DNA of 64,000 nt from Alloprevotella sp. OH1205_COT-284 (GTDB lineage Bacteria > Bacteroidota > Bacteroidia > Bacteroidales > Bacteroidaceae). Location: positions 1 through 64,000 of the forward strand of contig NZ_RQYI01000007.1 of the NCBI RefSeq assembly GCF_003859795.1, given 5' to 3'. This document shows, piece after piece, positions 8,288-17,169 of this stretch. Under the pieces are notes generated by a model that ran no database searches, was not told where the DNA came from, and saw only the letters and a list, made by a program, of their open reading frames with translations. A program made the position numbers and the translations under genes. Every line of letters begins with the position of its first letter. The stretch's first letter is position 1.

Positions 8288-8506
8288 TTAGATGGTTGCT
8301 AAAATGATTTCTTGGATATGAATGGGTTCAACTTCTGAAAAGAGATAGAGTATAAACTCCTTTCTGTCTTTCCGATTGAGTTCCTTGTATAGTTCCCCAA
8401 AGGCGGATATGTTCCCGTTTAGGTAAACCGATACCATATACTCGAAGATGTTGTCCACTTCGTAGTATCTGCATTGCTGTGCGATAGTTTTGCTTCTTCT
8501 TTTCAT
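8288..8506 (-). CDS. Small conjugative-element protein, unknown function
   Basis: 72 residues: a short basic N-terminus and then predicted helices (DNIFEYMVSVYLNG, KELNRKDRKEFILYLF). No recognised family. Start ATG 8506, 12 bases from the membrane-protein gene upstream. Confidence 0.55.
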   Translation of the reverse strand: MKRRSKTIAQQCRYYEVDNIFEYMVSVYLNGNISAFGELYKELNRKDRKEFILYLFSEVEPIHIQEIILATI

Positions 8507-8518
8507 ATATCTGTCTGT

Positions 8519-8728
8519 TTAAGAAATGAGTACCCAAAGTATTGTCCCGATGATGAGGGCATAAGCCAAGATGTATGCTGCGATTGCCAAAACGATGGTA
8601 AGGAGTAGCCGAATAAGGAATTTCCCTGCACATATCCCTGCCAGCCAAAGCCAGACGCTTCCGCCCCAAAGGAGAGACCCTGCGAGTGCAAGTGCCACCC
8701 AAATTGATATTTTGTATCTCAGTTTCAT
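8519..8728 (-). CDS. Small inner-membrane protein, two helices
   Basis: 69 residues with two clear hydrophobic segments (about 9-30 and 39-67), a basic N-terminus and no periplasmic domain. First gene of the accessory operon as read on the minus strand. Function unknown. Confidence 0.55.
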   Translation of the reverse strand: MKLRYKISIWVALALAGSLLWGGSVWLWLAGICAGKFLIRLLLTIVLAIAAYILAYALIIGTILWVLIS

Positions 8729-9142
8729 CTTGTCTGTTTTTTTTGATTTTATGCGGATTTTAGAGGTGAGGGAGTTGAGTTTCCATTTTCTTTTACCCTG
8801 CTTCTCGCATATCCGACATTTTTTTTATGCGTCTTTCCGTCGGGTCGGTCGTTTTCGTTTCAGTTGCGTAAAAAGGTAGGGCATAGGACAAACAAGGTTT
8901 TACGGCGAGAATACTACCTGCAATGAAATGGAAGTGTGGAGATTGTCGTCTAAACGGCTTGCCGCCCCGACCTTTTTTGTCCGTGGAAGCCCGGAACTAC
9001 CTTTGCCACTGACAACGAACAACCGATCCAGACATAATACACGGGCATAAGTGGAGGATGTGCAGACGGAGAAGCAGGGCGAGAACAAAAAACGCAGTCT
9101 TCTGAGACTGCATTTATCATAGAAACAGAATACACGGGAAAC

Positions 9143-9166
9143 AAAAAGCCGCCCCAATGGACGGCT
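9143..9166 (-). terminator. Terminator-like hairpin in the element end
   Basis: On the minus strand GCCGTCC-ATTG-GGGCGGC is followed by five T. No minus-strand gene is recognised upstream of it, so it could belong to a small RNA or to a gene lost at the junction. Confidence 0.45.
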
Positions 9167-9213
9167 TTACGAAAATAACTCGGAGAAAATTCTTTTTTCT
9201 CACGATATACCCT

Positions 9214-9221
9214 TATCTTTG
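9214..9221 (+). promoter_or_regulatory. Possible promoter -7 box near the element end
   Basis: TATCTTTG followed by GC matches TAnnTTTG. No gene is found downstream within 300 bases. CTnDOT-type elements also recombine at sites containing TTTGC, so it could belong to an attachment site instead. Confidence 0.3.
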
Positions 9222-9524
9222 CAATAGGTTATTCGAGTTATGCAAAGCGTTGTATATCATCGCGGAAGATAGGTCGCTAAATCATTACCTACTGCATTTC
9301 GTAACTCATAAGGCTGTTCATAGCCAATTACTTAGACCTAAATGATAGATTTTTTAAAAAAAACTTGATAGCCTTTTTTACATTCGTCTTGTCAAAACTG
9401 CGGATGTCTCTCCATGTTCCGGAGTCGGCTTTCGGATTGCAATGTGTTTGTCGTTTTTCGGTGTTTCATTTCTGATCATTTTCATTTTATGATTAAAACA
9501 TTCTTCTCTGTTTTCAATAGTTGA

Positions 9525-9569
9525 GAAGAAACCGCTTCTGCCCCGATGAAGGAGAGAAGCGGTTTCTTC
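9525..9569 (-). terminator. Hairpin downstream of the TonB receptor gene
   Basis: Perfect 15-bp inverted repeat gaagaaaccgcttct (9525-9539) / complement 9555-9569, 60 bases beyond the receptor stop codon; T-rich on both sides. Confidence 0.65.
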
Positions 9570-9630
9570 TTGTGATTTTTCTTTTGCACTGTGTGCGCTC
9601 GTCCTATGATCGTATAGGAGGGTGCAGACG

Positions 9631-11766
9631 TTAGAACTTCCAGCTTGCGCCGGCCATGATGAAGAAGCCGGGTTGCTCAACGTTGGCGATGTCGTAGAAA
9701 CGATGGGCGGTGAGGTTGTGGAAGTCGGCGAAGAAAGTGTGGCGCGCGGTTGTCCAATGGAGCCGGGCGTCGAGGCGTGCATGCGTGCCGTAGGCCGAGA
9801 GGCGGCCGGTGGGTTTGCGCGTTGCGCGGTCGATTTCTTGATAGTTGCCGTTGCGCTCTTGCAGGCGCAGCGTCCACGACGCTCCCAAGTGGGAAAAGAG
9901 GCGATGGTCAAGGACGGCGGTGAACTTGTGGCGCAGATATTCGAGGGCGTAGTTGGACTTGAAAATGACTTGGGTGTCCTTGCGGTTTTGATTCATCCAA
10001 GCATAGTCCAAACGGAGGCGGCGCAGAGGTTGGCGCGTGCCGAGGAGGAGGTCGCCGTTGAATTCGACGGTGGTGCCCGCTCCGTAGTTGTTGAGGCGGA
10101 AGTTGGTGGAGTAGAATTTGTCGTTGGCGGCATACATCACCCAGTCGATCATGTTGCTGCCGCGATGATAAAAGGCCGAAACGTCTACACTCACACCGGC
10201 CGCAGGCCGCCAGCGGCTGCCGAAACGGAAGGAGCTGTTTTCCTCGGGACGGAGGCCGACGTTGCCCTCCTGCGTGGGGCTTTTGTAGAAAAGGTCGGTG
10301 AAGGTGGGCAGGCGCAGGGCGCGATTCCACGAGGCGTAGAGCCGCCACGAGGGGGCGGGGCGATAGGCAATGTCGAGGCCGGGATAGAAGCGGAACTTGT
10401 GGTCTGCGGCGGTGTTGCGCTGTGCCAGCGTGCCGAGGGAGAGCGTCCAGCGGTCGAACACGAGGGTGTGTTCGAGGAAGTAGCTGAGGTTGGTGCGCGC
10501 GGCGTGTTTGGTGTAGTAGGCCGCTCCGCCGCCGATGTCGCTCACGCTGCCGTCGGGTTGAGGGGTGGGGATCTTGCCGGGAATGGTCACCCAAAGGGAG
10601 GGGGCAAGCGGTGTGCCGAGGTTGGTGGAGTAGATGCCTTCTTCGCGCATTTCCGCTCCGACGGCGGTGCGTCCCAACGCCCATTCCGTCCAAGCGTTCA
10701 GACCGAGGGTGAAGACATCGCCACGGTGGAAGTTTTCGGCCTTGTGGGTGTTGCGAATGAGTTGGAAGTGATCGACGTTGCGCAACCACGAGAGTTGGGG
10801 CGAAAGGCGAATGCGCCCTTTGGTTTCGCCTTTCAAGGAGAAGAGGGCGCGGTCGGTGGCTTCCCACTGATTGGGGTAGGCGGCGGAGTAGAAAGTGTTG
10901 GCTCCGAAACTGTTGGACGAAAGTCCGAACTGGGCGTCGAGGCGGAAGGCAGGGTCGTCGTAGCGAGTGGTGGCGAAGAGTTTTCCGCCGGTGAAGTCGC
11001 CGTTGTCCACCGCGCCGTCGGAGCGGCGATAGGAACTGCTGACGGAGGCCGAGAGTTTGCGCTCGCCCCATGTTTGTCGCCATGCGCCGCGCCCTTCGGC
11101 TTCGGCCGTGCCGTAGGATCCGCCGGCGGCACGCAACAGAAAGCCTTCGTCGGCGGAATGCGTCACGACATTGACGGCACCCGAAAAGGCCTGAGTGCCG
11201 AGCACGCGAGAGGCGGCGCCTTCGAGAATTTCGATGCGCTCGATGTCGCTCAGGTTGAGCGGAAAGTCGGCAGCGTTGTGCCCGGTCTGGGGATTGTTGA
11301 TGGGGATGCCGTTGACAAGAATGGTGATTTGGTCAAAGGTTCCGCCATTGATGGAGATGTCCGTTTGCATACCAAAACTTCCACGCTGGCGGACATCGAT
11401 GCCGGCGCAAAGTTTAAGAACGTCGTTGACACAGGTGACACCCGCCGCCGCGAGCTCTGCGCGGCCTAAGGTCATCACCCGGCGAGCTGCCACGGCGGCA
11501 GCCATGGGGGGGCGCGAAGCAGTGGTCACGGCTTCGGACAACTGCACATCGTCGTCGAGGGTGACGGCTTCCTCGGCATCGTCCGCTTGAAGGCGAACGG
11601 CCACCGCGCGGTCTGCACCGAGGCAGGGAGCGGCCGTGGAAAGCGTAGCCACCGTCAAGACGCCGATTTTCACCTCTTTACCTAAGGCAGCGAAGAGCGA
11701 ATAGCCCTTGCGGCCGAAGCGGCGAAAGAGGAAAGCAGCCCCTTGGGGAGATGGTTTTTGGAACAT
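9631..11766 (-). CDS. TonB-dependent outer-membrane receptor
   Basis: 711 residues from ATG 11766. The open frame continues upstream, but a -7 box at 11795-11802 makes the longer start impossible. There is an N-terminal hydrophobic signal, then a plug domain (VTCVNDVLKLCAGIDVRQRG, SINGGTFDQITILVNGIPINNPQTGHNAADFPL, IERIEILEGAASRVLGTQAFSGAVNVVT) and a 22-strand barrel ending in ASWKF. The overall layout is BtuB-like, but the leader is too short for a cobalamin riboswitch and no linked transport gene tells the substrate. It stands alone, back to back with the CNNM-type gene. Confidence 0.85.
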   Translation of the reverse strand: MFQKPSPQGAAFLFRRFGRKGYSLFAALGKEVKIGVLTVATLSTAAPCLGADRAVAVRLQADDAEEAVTLDDDVQLSEAVTTASRPPMAAAVAARRVMTLGRAELAAAGVTCVNDVLKLCAGIDVRQRGSFGMQTDISINGGTFDQITILVNGIPINNPQTGHNAADFPLNLSDIERIEILEGAASRVLGTQAFSGAVNVVTHSADEGFLLRAAGGSYGTAEAEGRGAWRQTWGERKLSASVSSSYRRSDGAVDNGDFTGGKLFATTRYDDPAFRLDAQFGLSSNSFGANTFYSAAYPNQWEATDRALFSLKGETKGRIRLSPQLSWLRNVDHFQLIRNTHKAENFHRGDVFTLGLNAWTEWALGRTAVGAEMREEGIYSTNLGTPLAPSLWVTIPGKIPTPQPDGSVSDIGGGAAYYTKHAARTNLSYFLEHTLVFDRWTLSLGTLAQRNTAADHKFRFYPGLDIAYRPAPSWRLYASWNRALRLPTFTDLFYKSPTQEGNVGLRPEENSSFRFGSRWRPAAGVSVDVSAFYHRGSNMIDWVMYAANDKFYSTNFRLNNYGAGTTVEFNGDLLLGTRQPLRRLRLDYAWMNQNRKDTQVIFKSNYALEYLRHKFTAVLDHRLFSHLGASWTLRLQERNGNYQEIDRATRKPTGRLSAYGTHARLDARLHWTTARHTFFADFHNLTAHRFYDIANVEQPGFFIMAGASWKF

Positions 11767-11794
11767 AAAACTGATAAATTTGAATGAAACGCGG

Positions 11795-11802
11795 CAAAGG
11801 TA
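11795..11802 (-). promoter_or_regulatory. Promoter -7 box for the TonB receptor
   Basis: TACCTTTG on the minus strand, 28 bases before the ATG at 11766. Fixes the start and implies a very short leader without riboswitch. Confidence 0.65.
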
Positions 11803-11846
11803 CAAAAAAAACGATGGGGAGATACACATTGTGTCAAAAAAAAGTG

Positions 11847-11854
11847 TAAATTTG
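11847..11854 (+). promoter_or_regulatory. Promoter -7 box for the CNNM/CorC-type gene
   Basis: TAAATTTG, with a TTGTG about 18 bases upstream as a possible -33 element. It overlaps the first possible GTG start, so translation must start downstream, at 11896. Confidence 0.65.
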
Positions 11855-11895
11855 TGCCCAAATCAATCGACACGCCGGTCGTGTCACAACACCTG

Positions 11896-12942
11896 ATGGG
11901 TCTACTGCTCTTTTATCTACTACTCTCCCTTTGTCTTTCTTCCTTATGCTCGGTGCTTGAAGCCGTATTGCTGGCCACGACCACTTCTTTTGCCACTCTC
12001 AAAGAAAAAGAAGGATCGAAAACGGCAACTTTGCTCAAACAATATAAAGCCGACATCGACCGCCCCATTGCGGCCATACTTTCGCTCAACACCATAGCCC
12101 ACACCGTGGGAGCGGCCGGTGTGGGAGCGCAAGCTGCCATTATCTGGGGCAACGATGCCGTGGGAGTGGCTTCGGCTGTGATGACGCTGCTGATTTTGGT
12201 GATTTCCGAAATCATTCCCAAAGTCATCGGAGCCACCTATTGGCGACAGCTCGCCCTCGGAGCGACACGCATCATTCGCGTGCTCATCTTCATCACCTAT
12301 CCCCTCGTGTTGCTCTCGAAACTCATCACCCATTTGTTCGCCCCCAACCAAACGCTGCTCTCCGTGAGTCGCGAAGAGGTGCAGGCCATGGTCAATGTGG
12401 GCGAGGAGGAAGGCGTCATCATGGCCAAGGAAAACAAGGCGATACAGAGCTTCTTGAAACTCGGCGAGGTCAAAGCCGAACAGATCATGACGCCCGCGCC
12501 CGTGGTGGCAACGGTCATCGAAACGATGACGCTCCAAGAATTTTACGAACACGGCGACGAACGCCTGCATGCGTACAGCCGCATCCCCGTCTACGACGAA
12601 GAGGAGGAATACATCAAGGGCTATGTGTTGCGTGCCGAGGTGCTCGAAGAGCTGTCGGAAGACCAATTCGGCAAGACGGTGTCCGATTTGATACGCCCCA
12701 TTCTCACCTTTCGCGACGACGAAACGGTGTCGAACATTTGGGAGAAGATGTTGGCCAAGAAAGAGCATATCTCCGTCATCATCGACGAATACGGCACCAT
12801 GCGCGGCATCGTCACCATGGAAGACGTGATCGAAACGATGCTCGGCGTCGAAATCGTGGACGAAAACGACGAGGCCGTCGATATGCAAGACATGGCGCGA
12901 GAAAAATGGCAACAGCAACAACAGTTGCAAACGGAGCCTTAA
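11896..12942 (+). CDS. CNNM/CorC-type membrane protein (DUF21 and CBS domains)
   Basis: 348 residues from ATG 11896. The DUF21 membrane domain occupies about residues 1-170 with several hydrophobic helices and the ISEIIPKVIGA motif. A CBS pair follows (VKAEQIMTPAPVVATV; RIPVYDEEEEYIKGYV; VIIDEYGTMRGIVTMEDVIETMLG). There is a Gln-rich tail but no CorC-HlyC C-terminal domain. Proteins of this family ('hemolysin family') are linked to magnesium or cobalt export and ion homeostasis; haemolysis itself is not implied. Single gene between its own promoter and a strong terminator. Confidence 0.88.
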   Translation: MGLLLFYLLLSLCLSSLCSVLEAVLLATTTSFATLKEKEGSKTATLLKQYKADIDRPIAAILSLNTIAHTVGAAGVGAQAAIIWGNDAVGVASAVMTLLILVISEIIPKVIGATYWRQLALGATRIIRVLIFITYPLVLLSKLITHLFAPNQTLLSVSREEVQAMVNVGEEEGVIMAKENKAIQSFLKLGEVKAEQIMTPAPVVATVIETMTLQEFYEHGDERLHAYSRIPVYDEEEEYIKGYVLRAEVLEELSEDQFGKTVSDLIRPILTFRDDETVSNIWEKMLAKKEHISVIIDEYGTMRGIVTMEDVIETMLGVEIVDENDEAVDMQDMAREKWQQQQQLQTEP

Positions 12943-12995
12943 AAAACGCCTCTGCCCCGATAAACCGAGCGGTTTGTCGGGGCAGAGGCGTTTTT
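12942..12995. terminator. Strong bidirectional-looking terminator
   Basis: 19-bp perfect stem (aaaaacgcctctgccccga, 12942-12960; complement 12977-12995) directly at the stop codon of the CNNM-type gene, with A-run before and T-run after, so it can serve both this gene and the convergent AraC gene. Confidence 0.85.
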
Positions 12996-13084
12996 AAGAA
13001 ACTATGCGATGCCGCAGTAGGCATGAGGGCTCAACCTTTCCGAACGTATTGGTTTTTCCGAGCACATCATTTCTTCCGAAAACT

Positions 13085-14218
13085 TCATCTTTTCCGAAAG
13101 CGTTTGCGATTGCGGTAGTACGAACTGGGCGACGAAAAGCCGGAACGGAAACAAAGGTCGTTGATCTTTATGTCGGGATGCTCCTTTTGGAGGCGGTCGG
13201 CATGGTCGATGCGCAGGCGATTGACGTATTCGGCAAAGGAGTGGTGCAACACCTCGTTGAAGGCTTGTTGCACATAGCGGCTGTTGGTGTTCAGACTGTG
13301 AGCCACGTCGCGCACTTTGAGCGTCGGATTCAAAAACAAAAGCTCTTGCTTCATCACCCGCTCGATGCGAACGGCCAGATCGTCGATAAATTGCGGCGCG
13401 CTTCGTTCGGACACTTCCGCCTCCGTGGCAGGGACTTCTTCATCGGCGGAGAAGTCGATGTCGGCATAAGAGAACACTTGCCGATAGCCCACATAGTTCA
13501 GCGCAAAAAGCAGGCACGAAAAGGAGAGGGAAATGAGGCCGAGCGGAAGAAGGGAGTGCGCAAAATAGTGGCGGCCGAGGGTATTGACACCAAAAGACAA
13601 GATGCCCGTAAACAGCATTAATTGCAACAACAGCTCGATGCTGTGCAGGCGTTTGTCCTCGATGTCGGAATAGATTGACTCCACCAAGCGGTTGTAGCGT
13701 CTTACCACCATTGTGCCGTAAACGATGCAGACGAGCACGCCTGCGGCAAAAAGATATTTGATCGTCAGGTGGATCACCGCCTGAACAAAGGTCAAGCCGC
13801 GAAGCCCCTCCCACGAATTGTTGTAAAGATGAACTTCGACGAAGCGGGCAATGTCGTTGCCGTCCATTGCCAGATAGACTCCGCCTACGGCAAGACCGAA
13901 GAATATGGGCGGCAGGAAGACGGCGATGTTGCGCTTGCGCGAGAAATCGCCCTCCGTAAGCTGGCAGAGATAGCGGAGGTAGAGCGGATAGACGGAGAGA
14001 TGACACACCGTGTAGATACTGTCGGTGATGGGAAGAAGCGTTTTGTGGCGATAGAAGAAAAAGACGTGTCCGGCATAGAGCAGGGTGGCAGCCAGCGTCC
14101 ATAGCCACAGCGAGCGGTGAGCACCCCGATTGCCGTATTCCAAGAGGTCGAGCGTCAGCATCACGAACCAAAAGGCGCAAACGACCATGGGGAGTATGAT
14201 GATGGTGGAGAGTAGCAT
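13085..14218 (-). CDS. Membrane-anchored AraC-family transcriptional regulator
   Basis: 377 residues. About residues 1-245 contain six to seven hydrophobic segments separated by short loops; about 275-377 are a two-HTH AraC domain (LKVRDVAHSLNTNSRYVQQAFNEVLHHSFAEYVN, then INDLCFRSGFSSPSSYYRNRKRF). This layout, a multi-helix sensor joined to an AraC DNA-binding domain, is frequent in Bacteroidetes. The signal is unknown. It is divergent from the secreted-protein gene at 14641, whose upstream region has a 16-bp direct repeat that is a candidate binding site. Confidence 0.85.
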   Translation of the reverse strand: MLLSTIIILPMVVCAFWFVMLTLDLLEYGNRGAHRSLWLWTLAATLLYAGHVFFFYRHKTLLPITDSIYTVCHLSVYPLYLRYLCQLTEGDFSRKRNIAVFLPPIFFGLAVGGVYLAMDGNDIARFVEVHLYNNSWEGLRGLTFVQAVIHLTIKYLFAAGVLVCIVYGTMVVRRYNRLVESIYSDIEDKRLHSIELLLQLMLFTGILSFGVNTLGRHYFAHSLLPLGLISLSFSCLLFALNYVGYRQVFSYADIDFSADEEVPATEAEVSERSAPQFIDDLAVRIERVMKQELLFLNPTLKVRDVAHSLNTNSRYVQQAFNEVLHHSFAEYVNRLRIDHADRLQKEHPDIKINDLCFRSGFSSPSSYYRNRKRFRKR

Positions 14219-14640
14219 AGGGCAATGTCCGAAGTTCGATGTTCGGCAGGATGTTTCGTTGTCCTTGCTTTTCGATGAACGATGAGCCGTGAACGGTGAG
14301 TCATGAATAAAACTCGGTTTTTCCGCCGATCCCGAAACTCCTGCTGTTTTGTTTCTTTCTTATTTTGCAAAGTTGGTTATTTTTATGATAGCAAACAACC
14401 GTTTTCCTTAATCTTTTGCTTTTACAACAAAAAAAGAGCTTGGGAGAGGTGGAAATCGTGAAAAAATCAAGAGAAATAGGCGTTTTTCCGAATTTGACAT
14501 ATTGTTTTCCGAATTTGACACACGTTTCATGGAGAAAAAAGCTATTTTTCGGGCATCATTCACAAGGGGCAGGCGAAAGCCGATGAGAATGCAACGGACA
14601 ACTCCGCCTCTTCATGCTTCACTCTTAAAATCTATACGCC
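14219..14640. other. Divergent intergenic region between AraC gene and secreted-protein gene
   Basis: Contains a probable minus-strand promoter for the AraC gene (CAACTTTG at 14368-14375, one mismatch to the -7 consensus, with TTTG at 14393-14396), short GTGAACGGTGAG-like repeats near 14270-14300, and the 16-bp direct repeat described separately. No gene. Confidence 0.5.
14484..14520 (+). repeat. Two 16-bp direct repeats spaced by exactly two helical turns
   Basis: ttttccgaatttgaca occurs at 14484-14499 and 14505-14520, a 21-base period. Identical half-sites on the same DNA face upstream of a gene are typical of AraC-family operators; the divergent AraC regulator is the obvious candidate ligand. 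Confidence 0.7.
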
Positions 14641-16482
14641 ATGAAACGGATTTTATTTCTTTTGTTTTTCGCTACATTCGGTAGCGCGTGGGCTTTTCAT
14701 CACCAAGAAGTAGAGATTGTTGCCGGCAGTAAGGGACTCGTTCCCGAAATTGCTTCCCTTCCCAAACCCGAGCCCGGGCATTTCGGAGGGCTGAGCTTAC
14801 AGCAAGTTGGGGCAACATTTCATATCAATCACTACTTGGAAATAGCCGAATTTAAGTTTCCTGTCGCCTCGACCTTGGGGGGAGAATATTACACGCTTGA
14901 ATATAAAATTGAAGGATCGGAATGGCTGACGTATATGGACTATAACGATCCCATAAAGCTCGATTACGATAACGCGTCTTTCCCTCTCCGCTCTTTGGTC
15001 ACTTTGTTTCGGTTGAAGATGCACGGCGGTTCGCAGGATGGTGCCGTTTCCAATGTGGTCACGGTCAAAAGACCCGCTCTTTTTGGGAATGTTTACACCA
15101 AAGTGCAAAGTTGGTGGCATAACATGAGTTATAACTACGTGGGAATAAAACAGAAAAAGCTGGACGTCACGGTGAAGGTGTACAACTCGAAAGGGGAAGA
15201 ACAAAACATCGAGAACGTCGAGCAGTACTATCGCTATGCGTGGTATCGGCGCAATCCTTATACTTACGACATGACGAAGATCGAAGGAGCCGATCAACCC
15301 GAATATGTGACTACGCCGGAAGATGTGGGCTATGAGATCGTGAACGAGGTGCGTGGCGACGACGAACATCTGAGTTTCCAACTCTTTGTTTCGCACGGAG
15401 TGATAAAGATCGGTGTTTTCTGTACGTTTGAAGAATTGGCTTGCGACGGTTTCATCTTGAAAACCGACTATATCCTGACCAAGCCGGAGGAAACCTTAAA
15501 AGTTTACAGTACTTTTGCAGAAGAACTTGTCGACATCAAGAAAGTTACAGAACTCTCTCCCGGTCGGTATCTTGTGCTTCTGCCTTACACTCTCAATGAT
15601 AGGTATGAAGTTAAGTCCATGGAAAATCCCGACGTGGAGTTGGTTAGGGGGTGGGTACTCCAAGAAGACGAAATAATGTGTCATCCCGTATTGAGTTCCA
15701 TGCTCACCAAACTTCGCATCACCGTGGAGAAAGACAAACAGCCGCAACAAGCCGAGGTGGATGTATTGGGGCGTGGCATCGAAGGTGACTTCTTCGTGGT
15801 GAAGACCGTTTCGACCGATCAAGCCGCTAACGACACCGTTTCTGTCGAGCTGTCTGCCGGCAAATACATTCTCAAAGCTCGAAATGCCGAAAAATTTCTT
15901 GACACTTATCATCCGTCGGCCGCTTTTTGGAACGAAGCAAAGGTCATACAGATCGATTGGTGGGGAGCCGAACCCATGACTTGTGCAATCGGCTCGTTGC
16001 CTCTTCCCGAACTCACGGGTACGGGTGTGATTGAAGGCAAGGTCAATTTCACGTCTTCTTCTCCAGCCACACGTTCCCAAGACGATTTTCCCATCTGTGC
16101 GGTTTATATGAAGAAAAAAGGAAGTGACTTCATGGCTCAAACCCACACGAATGCAGCGGGTGAATATCGTTTGGAGCATCTTCCTTTTGGAGAATACGAG
16201 GTGTTGGTCAATCTTGACAATTTCCTCTTGACGCAGGCACACAGTGTGGTGCTCAGCGAAGAGCAACCGGAAAAGAAAGGCTTGGACTATGTCGTGAGTG
16301 GGGGAAAAATCAAAATCGACCCGATTTCCGTTGTCGATGGCGCGACCTTGGTTTCTTCCGAAAGTGCAGCCTCGGTCTACGATTTGCAAGGTCGGAAAGT
16401 GGCCGGTTCGATGGCCGAACTGCGCGCCAAGCGTGTCGGCGGAGTCTATCTGCAAGGCGGCCGAAAAATTCTGATCCCTTAA
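14641..16482 (+). CDS. Secreted protein with carboxypeptidase-regulatory-like domain and sorting-type C-terminus
   Basis: 613 residues. Signal peptide at 1-18 (MKRILFLLFFATFGSAWA). The middle consists of beta-rich domains with no family I recognise. About residues 460-540 form a prealbumin-like fold (GVIEGKVNF ... TNAAGEYRLEHLPFGEYEVLVNLDNF). The end has a degenerate T9SS type-A-like pattern: VYDLQGRKV ... GVYLQGGRKILIP. It is probably exported and surface attached or released through the T9SS. Single gene. Confidence 0.7.
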   Translation: MKRILFLLFFATFGSAWAFHHQEVEIVAGSKGLVPEIASLPKPEPGHFGGLSLQQVGATFHINHYLEIAEFKFPVASTLGGEYYTLEYKIEGSEWLTYMDYNDPIKLDYDNASFPLRSLVTLFRLKMHGGSQDGAVSNVVTVKRPALFGNVYTKVQSWWHNMSYNYVGIKQKKLDVTVKVYNSKGEEQNIENVEQYYRYAWYRRNPYTYDMTKIEGADQPEYVTTPEDVGYEIVNEVRGDDEHLSFQLFVSHGVIKIGVFCTFEELACDGFILKTDYILTKPEETLKVYSTFAEELVDIKKVTELSPGRYLVLLPYTLNDRYEVKSMENPDVELVRGWVLQEDEIMCHPVLSSMLTKLRITVEKDKQPQQAEVDVLGRGIEGDFFVVKTVSTDQAANDTVSVELSAGKYILKARNAEKFLDTYHPSAAFWNEAKVIQIDWWGAEPMTCAIGSLPLPELTGTGVIEGKVNFTSSSPATRSQDDFPICAVYMKKKGSDFMAQTHTNAAGEYRLEHLPFGEYEVLVNLDNFLLTQAHSVVLSEEQPEKKGLDYVVSGGKIKIDPISVVDGATLVSSESAASVYDLQGRKVAGSMAELRAKRVGGVYLQGGRKILIP

Positions 16483-16494
16483 TCCTATTGAGGG

Positions 16495-16539
16495 CTTTCT
16501 GTTGAGACGTCGCGAAGCAAGGCCGACATCAACAGAAAG
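16495..16539 (+). terminator. Terminator after the secreted-protein gene
   Basis: ctttctgttga (16495-16505) pairs with tcaacagaaag (16529-16539), 13 bases after the stop codon. Confidence 0.6.
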
Positions 16540-16576
16540 ACCGTTTTGGATTATTGCCGTTCGCTAAAAAAGAGAT

Positions 16577-16629
16577 AGTAACGTTTGAATAGTCATTGCC
16601 GATTGCGGAAATACTATTCAAACGTTACT
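16577..16629 (-). terminator. 17-bp perfect inverted repeat, probable terminator of the porW operon
   Basis: agtaacgtttgaatagt at 16577-16593 pairs with its complement at 16613-16629 around a 19-base loop; on the minus strand it is followed by a T-run. It lies about 540 bases beyond the porW stop, so an independent RNA element is also possible. Confidence 0.5.
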
Positions 16630-16841
16630 GTTTCGAATGATTGCTGTCCGATAAATTTCTTTGCAAATCGTGAAATTTAGGTCAGTGATAGATTTTTCTA
16701 CTCGTTACTCCGTTTGTTCTACTCCTTGGGTAAGATGTGCCCCGACGCATTGAGGAATATCCCGAAAAAATGAAGAGGGCGTGAGGCCGTTCTTCGTGAA
16801 AGAAGCAACTTTCGGCCTCTACCGGGAGTTTTTCTTTTTTT

Positions 16842-17023
16842 TGTCTACATTGTCTACATTTCTTCTGTTAAGTCGCAGAAATTTAGATTATTGCGAGTGT
16901 AGACAACATGGGGAATAAACTACATTCGTTTGTACAACCTACACATCGCATCGGGATAGGATGCCGACGCCCGAAGTCACGACGATGCAGACAGTGTAGG
17001 TTTTCGAGAAAATTGTCTACATT
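16842..17023. repeat. Cluster of TGTCTACATT motifs
   Basis: TGTCTACATT occurs at 16842-16851 and again overlapping at 16851-16860, in reverse as TGTAGACAA at about 16908-16916, and again within ATTGTCTACATT at about 17013-17023. The phrase GTGTAGGTTTTCGAGAAAA near 16994 is echoed near 17132. Looks like a set of protein-binding sites or remnants of a repeat. Confidence 0.5.
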
Positions 17024-17169
17024 CCTTTTCGTCTGTCTATCATGTACTTAATCTCCTCTTATGTATATTGTTAAACCGCCATATACACTTGCATATTGCT
17101 GAATTTCAGCGATGTGCAAGGCGCAGTGTAGGTTTTTCGGCGATTTTACGAGAAAATCATAGAGGAAAG

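Larger units (their letters stand above)
8729..9600. other. Gene-poor end of the conjugative element and junction with the chromosome
   Basis: No convincing gene. Open frames here lack coding character. It holds a weak TAccTTTT box reading left (about 8871-8878) that could start the accessory operon, a small gcagtct/agactgc hairpin near 9092-9109, a minus-strand terminator-like hairpin at 9143-9166, and a TATCTTTG box at 9214-9221. The element probably ends between about 9.2 and 9.4 kb, since the next gene (9631) is an ordinary chromosomal receptor, but I cannot identify the attachment site because the other end is outside the window. Confidence 0.4.
16483..17169. other. Intergenic region with two stem-loops and repeated TGTCTACATT boxes
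   Basis: No gene seen. It holds a terminator hairpin (16495-16539), a 17-bp perfect inverted repeat (16577-16629) and a cluster of TGTCTACATT motifs (16842-17023). It separates the convergent secreted-protein gene and porW. Confidence 0.6.

Noticed and set aside
8900-9157. 85-codon minus-strand open frame in the conjugative element end
   Set aside because: No start signal, Cys/Ser-rich random-looking sequence, overlaps two hairpins.
9157-9345. 62-codon plus-strand open frame near the element end
   Set aside because: The only promoter-like box (9214-9221) lies inside it, and it has no recognisable domain.
9622-11469. 615-codon plus-strand open frame opposite the TonB receptor
   Set aside because: Antisense shadow of a GC-rich gene; Gly/Val/Glu-rich with no domain, whereas the minus-strand frame encodes a clear receptor.
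11766-11830. Cobalamin riboswitch upstream of the BtuB-like receptor
   Set aside because: The leader between the -7 box and the start codon is about 20 bases, far too short.
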